The notes beneath the pieces were generated by a model. The model made no database searches and had not been told where the DNA came from. It was given only the letters and a program-made list of their open reading frames with translations. From contig CM072891.1 in the NCBI GenBank assembly GCA_037013685.1, forward strand, positions 11,446,501-11,510,500: a stretch of DNA of 64,000 bases, read 5' to 3'. The position numbers were made by a program, and so were the translations under genes. Below are positions 1 through 13,247 of the stretch, piece after piece. The stretch comes from Acridotheres tristis (lineage: Eukaryota; Chordata; Aves; Passeriformes; Sturnidae). Within the stretch, counting starts at the first letter, position 1. Every line of letters begins with the position of its first letter.

Positions 1-2209
1 AAAGGCACTCTTTAAAGCATGTTTCCATAGCAACAAGCATCTTCAAAGGACTCTATAAAAACAGAAATTTAAAGAAATAATAAAAGGGTTTCCATCGAGG
101 TGGGGACTTCTGTGAGCTGAGCTGCCTCAGGTGCTTTGAGAGATAAATGAAGAGCCTGGGACTTCCTGGGAGGGGATAGGGTCAGCCCTACAAGGCAAAG
201 GGAAGTGGGGGGCAGAGTTTTGCAGTCTGAGGGCTGTGTCATGCCCCCTTCCTCCACCCTATCTTTGCTGGTTTTTTGCTAGGTGGGCCTTTGCCCCATA
301 GGATGGCCAAGTCTGGCAAATATAGCAGGAAACAAACAGCCTGGAAGAAGCTGAGGGGTGAAGAAAGGCCTGTCCTATTGCTCTGGCTCTTCCAGCCTTG
401 CTTTCCCTACCCAAGGAAGGACAACCTCACAACAACCCTGCTGCAAGAGCTTGTGAGCTCTGCACCTGCCAGGGATGAAAGGTTGTAGATGGTGAGATCT
501 GAGTCAACACTGCAGCTGGGAACATGCAGAGTGACTGCCTGCTGAGGACAGGGATGTGGCAGCATGGCCATGGCTGATGTGACAGCAAAGGGCCAGCTGT
601 CCATGTGGGAGCAGCAGTGTGAGACAGCCTGCTCTGTGTGGGGCTGGCATGGCATGGCATGGCATGGCATGGCATGGCATGGCCAACCCCTTCTCTGCAG
701 AAATGTGGACTCCATGCCTTATTTTAACACTGCTGCTTAGCTTGTTGACTAACAAACTCTTCACTCAAATGATCCTGATGCAGAGTGATGCTCCTAATCC
801 TGCCACGAGCCTCTTGGGATGCTGGAGAATAAGTACTTCCCCAAATCCATGCTCTACAATCACATACTTCCACTCCTTTGTGCCTGATACAATAATCCTG
901 CACATGCTCTGGTCTCCACTTTTACCAACAGATTCTGAGATGTAACCTTGCCTGAAGACTTCTTTGAGAGGCTTTTTTGTTTAATTGTCTGCAGCATAAT
1001 ATTGTTGGCAAGTGGTGCAGGAGAGTTTGGCCTCACACAGTGTAACAGGCTAGAGGTATGCTGAAAAGGACAAGTAATAAACAAAAGTGCATTAAAGGGC
1101 TTCCTTCAATTGTGTGAGTGAGGGAGAGTCCACAAAACCAAAAAGGTGCAGCTTAAAGGACTGTCTGAGCTAGCTGGATACAGCAGGGTAGCTTGGCAGA
1201 GCATTTTCCTAGCTTGGATGAGGCAGGAGGGGAGTGATCCAGAGCCCAGCACTGACTGCCCGGGAGTCCCCTGTGCTGCTGCAAAGGCAGGAGGCACCAC
1301 AGCTGCACTCCAGCTACTGGTAACTCCCACCAACAGCTCCAGGTAATAACACCAGGGTAAACCACTTCAGTTACATTTATCAGGCAATCAGAGTCACATC
1401 AGCAGCCCCACTAGCACAAAATGAGATATGAGAACCCATGTGCTGGGGAATGTGGAGTTCAGCATGGGGTTTGTAACAAAGAGAATGGCTAGTGATCCTG
1501 GGGGATCAGGGTGATGCCATTCCAAGTGTGCTGGGAAGTATGAAAAAGGGATGAGGTGGGGATAAGATGTACACCAACAGACCTCACTCTTTTCCTTGTC
1601 AGCCCCCAGGTACCTGCATCAGCACCAGTTAATGTGGAACATGTGGGATGATTCCCCTCCAGCCTTTGGTACTTGTTTTTCTCTAGCCTGTCTGCCTATC
1701 TAGCAAGGGATCCTGGAGATCAGACAGAGCTGGAATGGGGCAGATGTTGAGTGCTTGTGTTCAGTGAGCTCTTGGGAATTATTTTTATACCCTTTTTATA
1801 TCCTTTGATTAATAAGTGGAAGCAAAGAAGGGGTGCCTGCCTCATGGTTCCTACTATACGGACCCACAGAGAACAGGGCAGCAGGGAGGCAATGCCACAA
1901 GATGCACTTCTGTCATTGGAATACAAGCTCCTGGCTTATGTTACAGTAGCCAACAGCTCCTCTGTGAGGCGTAAACTGGCCCTTCTATGCTTTAATCCAT
2001 GGATTAATTTTCAGGCTGCAACTTGGTGTGCATTGGAGCACTGTCAGCAGCCCTCTTGCTGCTCATATCCTGCAGAAAGATAAAAGGGATTGTTTCAGTT
2101 TCACTGCAGCAGGAGCACTGAGCCACCTTCCTGGCCCCATGCCCGGCCTGAGCTTGCTTCCCGGCCTCACACAGCCTTCTCCTCAATTGCATTTTACCTT
2201 TCTATTTAC
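1..2209. other. Intergenic flank, no gene seen
   Basis: No reading frame here resembles a known protein, and none has the exon signals seen in the genes further right. Apart from a pentanucleotide microsatellite at 645-683 I see only unique, moderately AT-rich sequence. In human the neighbour on this side of SLC35C1 is CHST1, but no CHST1 sequence is visible. Confidence 0.7.
645..683. repeat. (TGGCA)n microsatellite
   Basis: About 7.8 perfect tandem copies of TGGCA. The array has no stop codons in several frames, which creates spurious small open frames on both strands. Confidence 0.95.
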
Positions 2210-3345
2210 ACAGAATCACAGAAGATGATGAGTTGGAAGGGACCCACAAGGATCATCAAGCCCAACTCCTGGCCCTGCACAGGGTCATCCCCAGAAGTCA
2301 CACCATGTATCCAAACTTCCAGAACTCTGTCAGGCTGATGCTGTGACCACTTCCCTGGGAGCCTGTTCCAGTGCCCAAACACCCTCTGGCTGAAGAACAT
2401 TTTCCTATCCAATTTAAACCTCCCCTGACACAACTTCAGGACATTCCCTTGGATCCTGTCACTGGACAGCACACAGAAGAGATCAGTGCCTGCCCCTCCT
2501 TTCCCCCCCAGGAGGAAGTTGCAGACGGCAATGAGGTCTCCCCTCAGTCTCCTCTTCTCCAGGCTGAACAAACCAAGTGACCTCAGCCACTCCTCATACA
2601 GCTTCCCCTCCAGACCCTTCATCATCCTTGTGGCCCTCCTTTGGACAGTCTCTAAAACTCTTTAGTTTCATGTCTTTCTTATATCGTGGCATCCAAAACT
2701 CCACACAGGGCTCAGCTTTACTGAAACCCAAAAAGATTACATCAACTGGCTTCCTTTGATTGGTAAGGTGGGTTACCTTGTCATGAAAAGAAATCAGGTT
2801 TGATTTCCTCTCATGAAGCTTTCTGGCTATGGCCAGTGACTGCGTTACCTTTCCATTGTCTTTCAATACTTCCCAAAATATTGTTCTCCATAACTTTACC
2901 GGGCCCTGATGTGAGATTGACAGGCCTGTAATTTCCCTTCTTGAAAATCAGGGTAACATTCACCAGCTCCCAGTCAGTCCAGACCTTTCTGGATTCCCAA
3001 GACTACTCAAAAAACTTTGAGAGAGGTTTTGTGATGACATCAGCAGCTCATTGAGGCTTCTTGGAGGAATCCCATCAGGTCTCATAGATATTTAGGAATC
3101 CAGCTGGAGCAGCAGATCCTGCACAATTTCAGGATCAACTGGGAGGTGATCATCCTCACAGTCATGGTCTGCAGCTCAGGGCTCTGAGACCCTCATCTGT
3201 GTTGAAGATGGAGGCAAAGACTGCATTAAACATGGCTGGACATCCAGAAGCTGCTCCTGTCTGTGGGCAGCCCTCACTTGCTTTCCCGCTGCTCCAAGAA
3301 GTTTGGGAGGTCAGAGTTCCTTGCCCCATTTCCTTCCATTTGTTC
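2210..3345 (-). mobile_element. CR1 LINE, 5'-truncated, antisense to the genes
   Basis: The left edge (2213 onward) is the reverse complement of a CR1 3' end, with the usual 'AGAATCA' start followed by the ORF2 C-terminus. On the minus strand, 2206-2625 reads YEEWLRSLGLFSLEKRRLRG and then HWNRLP, which is the CR1 ORF2 tail. The 2594-2866 frame adds VEFWMPRYKKDM just upstream of it. From about 2740 to 3345 the text is again CR1-like but appears to skip a segment, so there is probably an internal deletion. It carries frameshifts and stops and is a dead copy. The right boundary is approximate. Confidence 0.88.
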
Positions 3346-6300
3346 ATGAGTGCTGGACTCATGTGGATCCTTCAATCTTATCAATATTCTGGATGTGAGA
3401 ATGTTCAACATTATGTCAACAGGAGCCAGAGGTTAAAAAACACAAATATAATATCATGAAAATTCTCCTGTGCAGCCAACTGGAATGGCAGGGGAGGAGG
3501 CAGCTGGAGAGAGCTTTGCTGTCAGCCTCCACTCTGCCTGGGTTCCTCTGACCAGGACTTATTCTTGACTTGGGGTAGTGCTTCCTCAGTACCAAGATCC
3601 CAAGCTACAGGGAGGTTGATGATTTCAGCTTATTAATTCTGGAAGACACAGTTCCTATTTGATCCTCTGGTCCCATTCCAGCTCCTGTCCCCCCTTCAGG
3701 TGCAACAGAACTGGGTGCTGGCTTTAAAGCATCCACTCCTGCATTTGCAGCATGGTCTTCATGCTATGCATATTCATTTAATAATAGCCAAGGCCCAGTG
3801 TATTCCCAGCCAAGCTTGACCTAAATTCAACAGCAAGGTTTATTCTGCAGCTTGAATTGCAGCCGATAGGAGAGTCTGCAGGAGCTGGAGGAAAAAAACA
3901 AACCTTGAAAGGGAGAAACTTGGATTGAATTAAATCTGAATGAAATCACAGCCATCTCCTCTGTGTTTCTTTCACTGGAAGTTCAAATTCCGTTTATTGT
4001 TCCCAGTGCCATCATTTTTAGTTTCCAGTGTGCTGCAGGATTTGTGATCTCAAATGGCTGTAATTGTTATGCAGGGAAATTTTAACTGCTGTGGCAGCTA
4101 GAAATTGAACAAGGGCTGTGGTGTAGTTTGGATGATGGTTTACCAGGTTTCAGAGTTAGCCCTCTGAAAGGTTATCTAGCAGCAAAGTTACTGCCTCTGT
4201 GAGGCATTACTGGTTCATTCTTTCATCACCTGTGGAAGGTGTTCACTGGGCTGATTTATTTTGTGTTACTGCCATGACATTCAGGCATAAAGGGCATAAA
4301 GAGGTAGCTTCAACAAACTCTGTTCTTGGGGAAAAAGAAAATATTCAGTGCTTAATAACGACAAGATAAACAGGTTTTATTCACGTGCCTTTAACCACGG
4401 TAGCCCCAGGAGGATTAGAGCAATGATATGCTTAATCCTGGCCTGCTTGGCCAACTCTTAACTTTGTTAGTCAGCTCCCTGGAGGAGGAACAAAGCTGCT
4501 CACGTATGTACAGCTCTAAGCTATTGGCTGTGCTCCAGAAAACGGTCCTCTCTGCTGCTGGAGAAGGATGCTCATCAAAGTTTTGCTTGTGCTCATTCAA
4601 ACACAACCCCTTAAGAAATTAATGCTCAACAGATCCCACCTGAAATGTGGAGAGAAAGGAAAATTCCACATTTCCCTGAAGAGTGGCATGGACACACTGT
4701 TGGCTTCAAGTGTGGGCAGGAGCCAATGCTGGGAGCTTTCTGTTAATGCCTTGTGCTCCTAAAGAAGCTCAGGCTCTGGCACCCTCTTTAGCAAGATCTT
4801 GGGTCCACCTCCACCATCTCAGCCAGCTCAGCATCACTGGAAGAGACTGTGAACAGAGCTGGATGGAGTAGGAAGAGGAGAGAGATGCCTTGGCTGGCCC
4901 TCCCCAAAAACACATCAGAGAAAAACAAACACCTGAGGGAGCCAGGCAGGAGTTTTTAGAGCCCAGTTAGGGGCAGACTCTGCCCAATTGGCCAGCAAAG
5001 TAGACGCCACGACAGATCCACCTCTTACCTGAAAAGCCAACTTCAGCCCAACTGCAGAGAACAAAGAGCAAAGCAAAAGCAGAGTCACCCTTTGGTTTCT
5101 CCACCTGACCTAGCCTTAAAAACTCAATTTGAAGGTGGCATTAGGGAAGTAAGACATCGTTTATCAGGAGTGACAGATACAATCTATAAATTAGCATGCT
5201 CAGCCTGGGAACCGAGAGACAGAGATATCTATCACTTCCTCCCCAGCAGGCTGATACAGGCACACAAATTTGGCCAGCTCCCCAGAGCATCATCCAGTGT
5301 CCAGCAAATCGGACAACTTAGAAGTGCTGGGGAGCCGGGTGAGGATATTACATGGGAGAGACCTGGAGAAGAATGGAGCTTCTGACTCCACCCCACCCTG
5401 TCGTCTGTGACCTGGGGACAAGTGGACCCCCAGCAAAATGGGGTTCATGTCTCAGTCCAAAGGCACACTACATTTTTAAACACACTGTCAAGGCATCCGA
5501 AATAGGATGAGTTGCAAAACGGCTGCAGTCCATTAGAGAAAAGCTGTCTATTTTAAGATACTTCTACATAGTTTGCATCCAAAAGAAAGGATAATCTATG
5601 GAATTATAGTTGCTTTTTATGTATATAAACTACTGTTCTCGGTAAATCTGGGGTTTAAACCCAACCCTGGGAGGTTCTGGGGGGCTTTTGGTGATGCCTG
5701 GCATTATTTTGCTGTAAAGACACACAAGCAAGGACATTCACAACATTGTCATGAGGTGCTTGTCTCACTGAATCCCTTTTCCATGTAACACCAGGGAAGC
5801 TGTCCCAAATGCTGGAAATGGGTTCATCAGGATGCCCCAGCACAGCCTCACTCCCACCCCAGGTGCCTGGGTCTCTGAATCAGCCAGTCCCTGTGTGGAG
5901 GAATGGCTGTTGGGGTGGCTGAAGGGACCACTCCCTCCAAGGCACATGGAAACGAAATGATTAGAGAGCTCAGATGGTGCAGCCAGGAACACTGTTAAAG
6001 GCCTCATAAATAAGAGACCATGTAGACAGCAGGTACTGTGGGGCTTTATAGGCCTATAAAACACCCTGAGCTGCCACAAAGGCTGGAAGGGTTGGGTAGG
6101 AAATCTAATTTCACAGGATTTAAAGCAGGTGAGAGAGATATAAATGTATGTTTTTAATAGTAATTAATGCTGCCATTCAGAAGCACTTAAGCAGTGGGTT
6201 TGGAGAGTTTCCAAGGGCTTGCCTCATAAATCACAGCCTGCTACCTGCCTGCCCTGCTCCTATGGGGCTGGGCTACTGCTCCCTCACTTGACCTGGCCTT

Positions 6301-9300
6301 GGCAACGGGGCATTTCTAGCTACAGGCAGAGAGCTCAGCCATCCTTTCAAACTGGGAGGCACCCTGGGATGCTGTCCACCTTCCCTCAAGGTTATCCTCT
6401 CTTCTTCAGAGACAGAGGGACAAAGGAGCATCTTCTTCACATCTTTTCTTTGCTGCTGGTTTTCACCCTGCCGTGCTCCTGCCTGGCAAGAGTGGAAAGC
6501 AGAGGCTGCTGCAGCCCACGGGGATGAGGTGGATACTGGGGAGTGCCCAGGAAACATTCATGAACTGGGTAATGTATTTAATCTGTGATGTTTTGTGTCA
6601 TGCTGTGATTTCTAATTTGTCACCTGGGCCTTTCAGGCTTGATTCCATACCGTTCTGGGGTGGTGACAGAGGCCAGCATGGGCAGCTGGAGATGTGCCCC
6701 ATGCCTTATCATCCCCATGAAACCCCAGAAAGCAGTCGCAGAGCTCCCAGCTCTTGCTGCATTCTGTGCACCCACTCCTGCCTCCCATGGCTGCAAGCGG
6801 GTGGCAAAGCAGGACAGCATGACCAGGGACCCCCTCCACCCCAGCCCCAGCCTCGCCCCAGTCCTGCCCACCTGCACCCCAGGCCAGCCCTAGGCTTGTC
6901 CCACCCTGCCTGGGAAGGCTCCAACCGTGTGCCAGCCCTGCCCTCTAGTGTCACTTCTGCCACAGCCACTCCTTGTAATCCAGCTCGGTCCCCGGCACCG
7001 CTGGTACAGATGTGCAGTCGGGACTCCGGTGTGACTGTTCCAAACAGAGCTTGGCTCTCACGCCAGGGGAGCAGGAAAGGGGAAGGATCCAGGCTCAGAT
7101 ATTTGCCAGATGACGATGTTGTAATTTGGGGTGGAAGGAACTTGTTACTACCTTTACCTCCAGTCTCCGCCCATTGTCAAAGCAAGTTACTCACCATTTC
7201 CGCAGTCCAGGCAAAATTCTGAGGAAGACAGAAGGGGACAAGACAACCAGGAGAAACCTTCATTAACTCTTTCTTATGCACTTTCACTCATGCACAGTGA
7301 GACTATCCCGGCTGGGGATGCAGCACGCCCCAGATGCACAGAAAGTCTGAGATGTGGCCAATTTTATTAGCTGATGGGACACCTGCACTGCTTCCAAAAA
7401 TAGCTCAGATTTGCAAAGTTCAGGGCTGCTTTGATGGGGTAGAGCCCTTGTAGAGCTCTCTACAGAGCTGAGTCAGCATGACTGCTCCAGGGACCTGGCA
7501 TCAGATGTCCAGAGATGGAAGAGCCCAGTGCTGGTTTTGATCCAGCTTCAAAGCTAGTTTGGATCCAGCTGGGAATTAGCCCCTTCTGGGCTGAGCTCCA
7601 GCAGATTCTGTGCGAGTGCCCCATGTTCTAGGGTCCAGGAAGGTGTCTGAGCTGAGTGCAGCTGGATCCAAGCACTTTCCAGCTAGTGTCACCAGGCTGC
7701 TGGAGGACAGCACGTGGGGGAGACACCAAAGCATCTTTGCAGCAGCGTCTGGGCCAACAAAGCTGGCACAGAACCAGAGCTGAAAAATCCACCTGGACCA
7801 AAACTGTTCCAATTCCGCAGTGACACTCCAATTCTGCACTGGACTCCCCTGGAGTTCCATGTTTTTCCACAATGAAACTGCAGTAACATCTATTATCCTG
7901 CTACAGCAGCAGGAGGGCTACAGCAGTAAAACTCTGCCAAGGCCATTTCTCCTACAAACCGGGGGAGTCTGGAAAGAAGCTGTATTGTAATGGGAAACAC
8001 CAGCGTTAGAAATAGGTGTTGTTTGAGGGCAATACTAAGAGATTACTCAATTGTCTCCCCTGATTCATGTTTACTACCCTAGCAGAGAGAGACCTGATTG
8101 AGCTAATCTGACCTGACACATCAATCTTAGATTTTGCATTGGCCGCCTTCTCCTGTATTGATTATAAGCAAACACTCAACAATGGTATGACAGCTGAGAC
8201 CTGTTGTTACCAGGCGATATCTGCAGTTCAAACTTGAAACCTTGAAAGCTCAAGCTAATTTTGATGAGATACACAGCAAACCAGAGGAATCACCAGTAGG
8301 TCTAGTAAAGCAATATCCCTGTCACAATAAAGTAATGCTCCTGTCACAGATGAACCCTCCTGGTTGTTGGTCCCTGCTTGGACACCATTGTGGCACCACA
8401 CCACCTGTACATAGTCTGAGCATACTCACATACTTATGCATATGTACAGATACAAATATGCTTATATGCTTGTGTATGTGTGTGTTGATACATGTATGAA
8501 TCTAGATTTATATCTTAACTTGTAAGCTCCATACTTTATAAATGTCAGCATCAAGGATGTTTGTGGAACTGGAAATCAGATACTTATGCTTGTAAGAAAC
8601 AAAAAATTCTTAAATACACTGGAATGACCTCACTGCTGAGCGGATATTTTCCCATCTCCCATTCTAGGTAGTGGAATGAGTCCTGTTTCTAACCCCAAAC
8701 CCAGAAACAAAACTGGCAATGTTTTCTGCTGCTTTGTTTGCTCTTCCACATGACTTATGGAGGGCCTATTCCTACAGTAACACAGTCGATAAGGTCCAGG
8801 TCCCTTGTGTGGCCAGGGAATGCAATCTGTGCTGTCTCACCACCAGGTTTGATATACACCCCAAAGCCCTTTGCTGTTTTATCAGCCAGGCTGCTGACTA
8901 TCAGCTGATTGGCATGCTTTCAGGTAGGCCACCTAATTTTAGTGGGAAGGGGAGAGCTCTCCTCTTGGAGGAGCAGCACCTCTCATAGTCAGAAAGATTT
9001 TCTGATCACATAGGAAAGAAGTAAATAAGATGCAGATGTGTGTGTGTGTGCACGTCAGTAGCAGGCAGGGCATCAGGCACCTCACAAGACATGGGAGCAA
9101 GGACACTACCAGCCAGATTTCCCTACATAAAGGACCTGTCAAAGCTGCTTATTTTCCAGCCTCAGACCTCCACTGGTGATAATAGTTTATTTTGTAAGCA
9201 CTCAGGCAATATGAAGCAGCACACTCCCAAGCCAGGAATAACCCTATGCTGGCTTCTCACAATATGTGCTACCATGCTAATACACAACCAGGCAGTAAGG

Positions 9301-12269
9301 CACGAAAATACTGAGGTCTCATCTGCATAAAGAGGTGAATCTTTGCTGTTGTAGCACAATAAACATGTTCTGTAATGAAGTTAAAATTATTTATCTTCTC
9401 AAAAAACAAAGCTAAAAGGTAACTTCATCTGCTTGCTTGTAAAAGAATCAGCAAAGCTGTAACAAGATCCAGAGGCCTGGAAACTTGAACCAGGAAATGT
9501 CAAGCATGAAAAGGAGTGTGCATTATTTAGTGGGAAAGAACCAGCCATCAGAATAACATTGCTAGTGCCGTATTGAATTCAGTCTCTGGAAGTATTTTTA
9601 ATCAAAATTGATTTTTTTTTCTCATAGAAGATCAGGTTTAATTCAAGTAAGATTTAATTCAGGGAAGCCTAAGACTGATGTTGTGCAGGAGACCAGGCTA
9701 CATTTTCTAAACAGCTTATATCAGCATTACAACCTACTTATTCTAACCTTTACTCTGAAATATCTAAACCTACAACTTTAAACCACCTTTCCCCCAAAGC
9801 AAAGCACCCTTGTGAGGCAGGTAGACAGGCAGGGCTATGGCAGAGTAATTCTGCTGGTCAGTTTTTGCACCTAGGAAAGCCTTTACTCAAAGCACTTGAC
9901 AAAACCATTGCTATGCTGTAGATAAGCTCTGCCTAGGGAGATTAACCAGCACAACTACCACAGAACTACCTCATTATTTGAAAACAAATCACTTTTATTT
10001 TGGAATACACTGTCACCGTCAGGGAGTTATATTGGCAGATGTGAGAGAGTTATTCTGGTTGATTTTCCCATGCAGACGTGCCATACATGTGTGATAGGGC
10101 TGTAGGATAATCCCCCAGGATAAGCAATGAGGATTTTATTGATTGGGATATTTCAAACTCCTGCAGGCTAAAGCAATCTTCTGTGCACTGAATGAGTCGA
10201 CAAGACGCAATTAGAGGGGTTTTTGCCTTCTCCAACTCCTGTGTTTAGTTTAGAGAAGGCACTTTGAACAACACTAGAAAGTGACAGAGAAAAGAAAGAT
10301 ACTTATATTTGACTCTGATTCTGCCAGAGGTACTATCATTCTTGCAACATTAGTGGTAGGCGAGGTCAAATTCCTTGAAATTCAAACCAAATTATGTGAT
10401 GCTGAAGCCACAGGTATGTATAGCAGGCCACAGGGACCTATGGAACCAACTGAATGCCCCACACACAGACTGTTTGCTTTCTTTTTTTTCCTGACTGACA
10501 CCACTTATGAGAGGAGTGCTGGACCAGGCACTGGAAGAAGGTGGATAGGAAGGAACACAGGATATGAAGTAATGAGCAAGTGCTAGCTGACTTCTAGCAG
10601 CAGCATCAAAGCATGGCTGAGTTACAGAGAGCACCCACTGGTCATTTCGATAACAGCTTTCTTTCCTGCCTTACTGCCAGCCCCTCTGCAGAGTCACAAC
10701 CTGCTGTTTCCATGGCAGGAGCTGCATCCACAGGATGTCACACCCCATGTGAGCTCGGGCAAGCACCGTGCATAGAGTGGCTCTCCTGGCTGTGCACATA
10801 GAGCAGGGAGATGTGAGCAGGCAAAACTTGCTTGGGGGTTGCAAGGGCTCACCCAGGCACCTATCACAAGGTGCAGGGTTGAGAGACGTTGCTCAGAACA
10901 CAACCCTAAACACTCCCGCACCCTGCAGGGCACTTAGGTACTCCAAAGCAAGTGCACCAGCACCAGCTTTCTTTGTCCAGAGGGAACATGATTCCCATCA
11001 GAGCCCAGATGCTGCTTAGAAGGCAAGGGCTGTGAGGAAGGGCAGCATCATTTACTAAACCAACTGATGCACCTGGAAAGAAAAAAAAATCAAGTGTGAC
11101 TTAAGAGATTTGAGAAAAGCACATTATGCCTGAAACATTTTCCAGCTGCACCAACTGGCCCAATTAAGAACATCACTTTTCTCCCCACAACCCCTACTAT
11201 GCTTCTGTCCTTCCCAACTATAAGAGCAGCAGATTGCTATAGGGGCCAATTAATGCTGCTGGCTTTGCTTCCAAAATCCTCTTAATTATGCCCTGTGGAA
11301 ATTAGCAGGCCCCAGGACATTGCAAACCAGACACTTTGCAGCAGCCTCAGCTGAAATAAGTGAGGGTCACACTGACCAGTGTTTGACAGAGCTCACTGCT
11401 GCCTCCCTCACTACATGGAATCTGGAATTAATTTAAATTTATTTCATCCTGTCCAGCAGTTTGAATTCACAATATGCTAGAGTTTGTTATTGAAAGGCTT
11501 CTTTGTTATAAAGCACCATTAAGAGAACATGGGATGTTTTGGCATGTGATTATGGGCAGATGGGTGTTTTGTACCTGGAATGATGATATGGGACTGTGGG
11601 ATAACTGCATTAGCATGACAATGTGTGCAGCCTATCCTAACACCCGGGCTACATTGAAAGCAGTTAGCCCCTGTATTGCTTGCAGTGTAGCAGGGTAAAG
11701 CACAAGTCAGTACAGGCTACTGTACCTCAGTATTGGAGAGGTAAATGGCATTGACAGAGACACTCTCCTGGTTAGATATCGAAATTATTGATGCAGGAAT
11801 GGGAATTAGGCAGCTGACTCTTGCCTGTGCTGTCCTTGCTTGCACATGTCACCATGCCTACTTCATTTAAGTCGTACTGGGAAAGTTTTATTTACCTTCA
11901 CAAAAATACAAACCTGTTTTCTGTACAGAAGGCTTAGGCAACAGAGCAAGCACACTGTGCCTTTGATGGGATGTGGGCAAAATCCATGCTAGCAAACCAC
12001 TGCATGTCCAACACCCAGATCCCACTTGTTCCAACCAGCTCATGAAGGATGCTGACACAAGGCAGCAGAGCAGTGTTGTTCCTGACACAAGGACTGCCAC
12101 CATTGCCCAGCCATGCCAGGTGGATACAGTGCTGGTCACCATTAATATCTATGAGCGTGGCAGCCCCTTCCCAGCAGTGCCACCTCCCTCCTGGCTGTGG
12201 AGGGTGCCCCAGGACTGTCCTCGGGTGACTGCTCCTCGTTAAACTGCCCCAGTTGCTACCTGTCCCTGC
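3346..12269. other. Intergenic region upstream of SLC35C1, with possible conserved noncoding blocks
   Basis: No gene is supported across these 9 kb; the small open frames show no family resemblance and no splice context. Several stretches are rich in homeodomain-like TAAT/ATTA, octamer-like and TGACAG words and have the look of vertebrate conserved noncoding elements: about 3720-4180, 5100-5270, 7960-8240, 10060-10260 and 11150-11320. This is an impression from composition only. A short TG-rich run lies at about 9036-9050. No other clear transposon was recognised. Confidence 0.5.
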
Positions 12270-12861
12270 TGTCCCAAAATACCTTTCACCCAGTGTGCAA
12301 GACACCAATCCACACACAAAACTGAGGTATTTGATTTATTTACAGTTCTGCAGGGAAAGGGGTGCTGGGTGGCAAATCCACAAGGCCAGTGTGACAGCAA
12401 CCAGAACTTTTCACTATTCACACATCTTCGCAAACAAAGGCATTGTTTGCTATAGAACAAAGCTAATTCATTGGCTACAAGTTACCTAAATTTTATTGAT
12501 TAATATTCTATCGACTGATGATTTTCTCGCTTCTCGTGGCTATTAGTCTGCATGCTCAGTCTTTGTCTTCTTTTGGGTCAATGGGTTTCCTGAGCTGCTG
12601 GTCAGTGAGTTGGTGGTTATTATCTCCCCCTGTTGGAATTACATTTTACCCAGTTGGAGCTGATCTCAGAACAGTTGCTGAGTTGTCTTTATTAGTCTTT
12701 TCCTTATCTTAGGGATCCTGACAAATGTCCTTAGGGCCTGTAAATTCTATATTCTTTGCGTGTCCTGTTAGCTTGCCCCCCATGCTTTACTAGCCTCTAC
12801 CTGGGTCCAGAGCTAAACCTTAAACGAGGCTATTCTGACGACAAGTAATTTCTTTTTGACA
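12270..12861 (-). mobile_element. Probable solo LTR of an endogenous retrovirus
   Basis: Read on the minus strand, the segment begins TGTCAAAAAG and ends TTTTGGGACA, so it is about 592 bp with TG...CA ends and short inverted termini (TGTC/GACA). Near its 3' end is an AATAAA poly(A) signal (plus coordinates 12335-12340), followed by a GT-rich stretch (about 12303-12330), as in a retroviral R-U5. No gag, pol or env follows, so it would be a solo LTR. Candidate target-site duplications (ccctgc on the left, cccggg on the right) match only 4 of 6 bases, so the insertion is old or the ends are slightly off. I cannot name the family. Confidence 0.55.
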
Positions 12862-12989
12862 CCCGGGAATCACTTAGAGCTTGCTTGTTCGCTGCTCTCT
12901 TTTCCATGGATTAAATCTCCTTCCTTTTTATTTCGGCCTGGAAGCACATAAAGTTCAAACATCAGAGAGCATCCTTTCTCAATAATGTC

Positions 12990-13247
12990 TCTATAAATTT
13001 CGTATTTCGCAATAGCCGCGCTGGCGCTGCCCCGGGGCGGAGCGGGCGGCGGGGGCCGGGCCGGGCCTTCCCCCGACATGGCGGCGCGGCCGGGGCGGTG
13101 CCGAGCGGCGCCCGCGGGCCCTGAATAAAGGACGTCGGGCGGGGCCGCGGCGCTCCGGGACGCGCGGGGCCGGCGGTGCGGGCGGGTGAGCGGGGCCGGC
13201 GGCGGGAGGAGGAGGCGGCGGGGGCCGGCGGCCGTCGCTGGCCCGCC
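12990..13247 (+). promoter_or_regulatory. SLC35C1: SLC35C1 CpG-island promoter and 5'UTR
   Basis: Base composition switches abruptly to GC/CpG-rich at about 13010 and stays so through coding exon 1. A GC box (GGGCGGGGCC, 13137-13146) and a GACGTC CRE-like core (13131-13136) lie 100-120 bp before the start codon. No TATA box is evident, as expected for a housekeeping CpG-island promoter. The transcription start cannot be fixed from sequence. Confidence 0.75.
13078..13128 (+). other. Possible upstream ORF in the SLC35C1 leader
   Basis: An ATG at 13078 opens a 16-codon frame that stops at TAA 13126-13128, 120 bp before the main start. The -3 base is a pyrimidine-side C/G context of medium strength. 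It matters only if transcription starts upstream of 13078, which is unknown. Confidence 0.3.

Noticed and set aside
619..764. Small frames rich in MAWHG/MPCHA on both strands
   Set aside because: Translations of the (TGGCA)n microsatellite.
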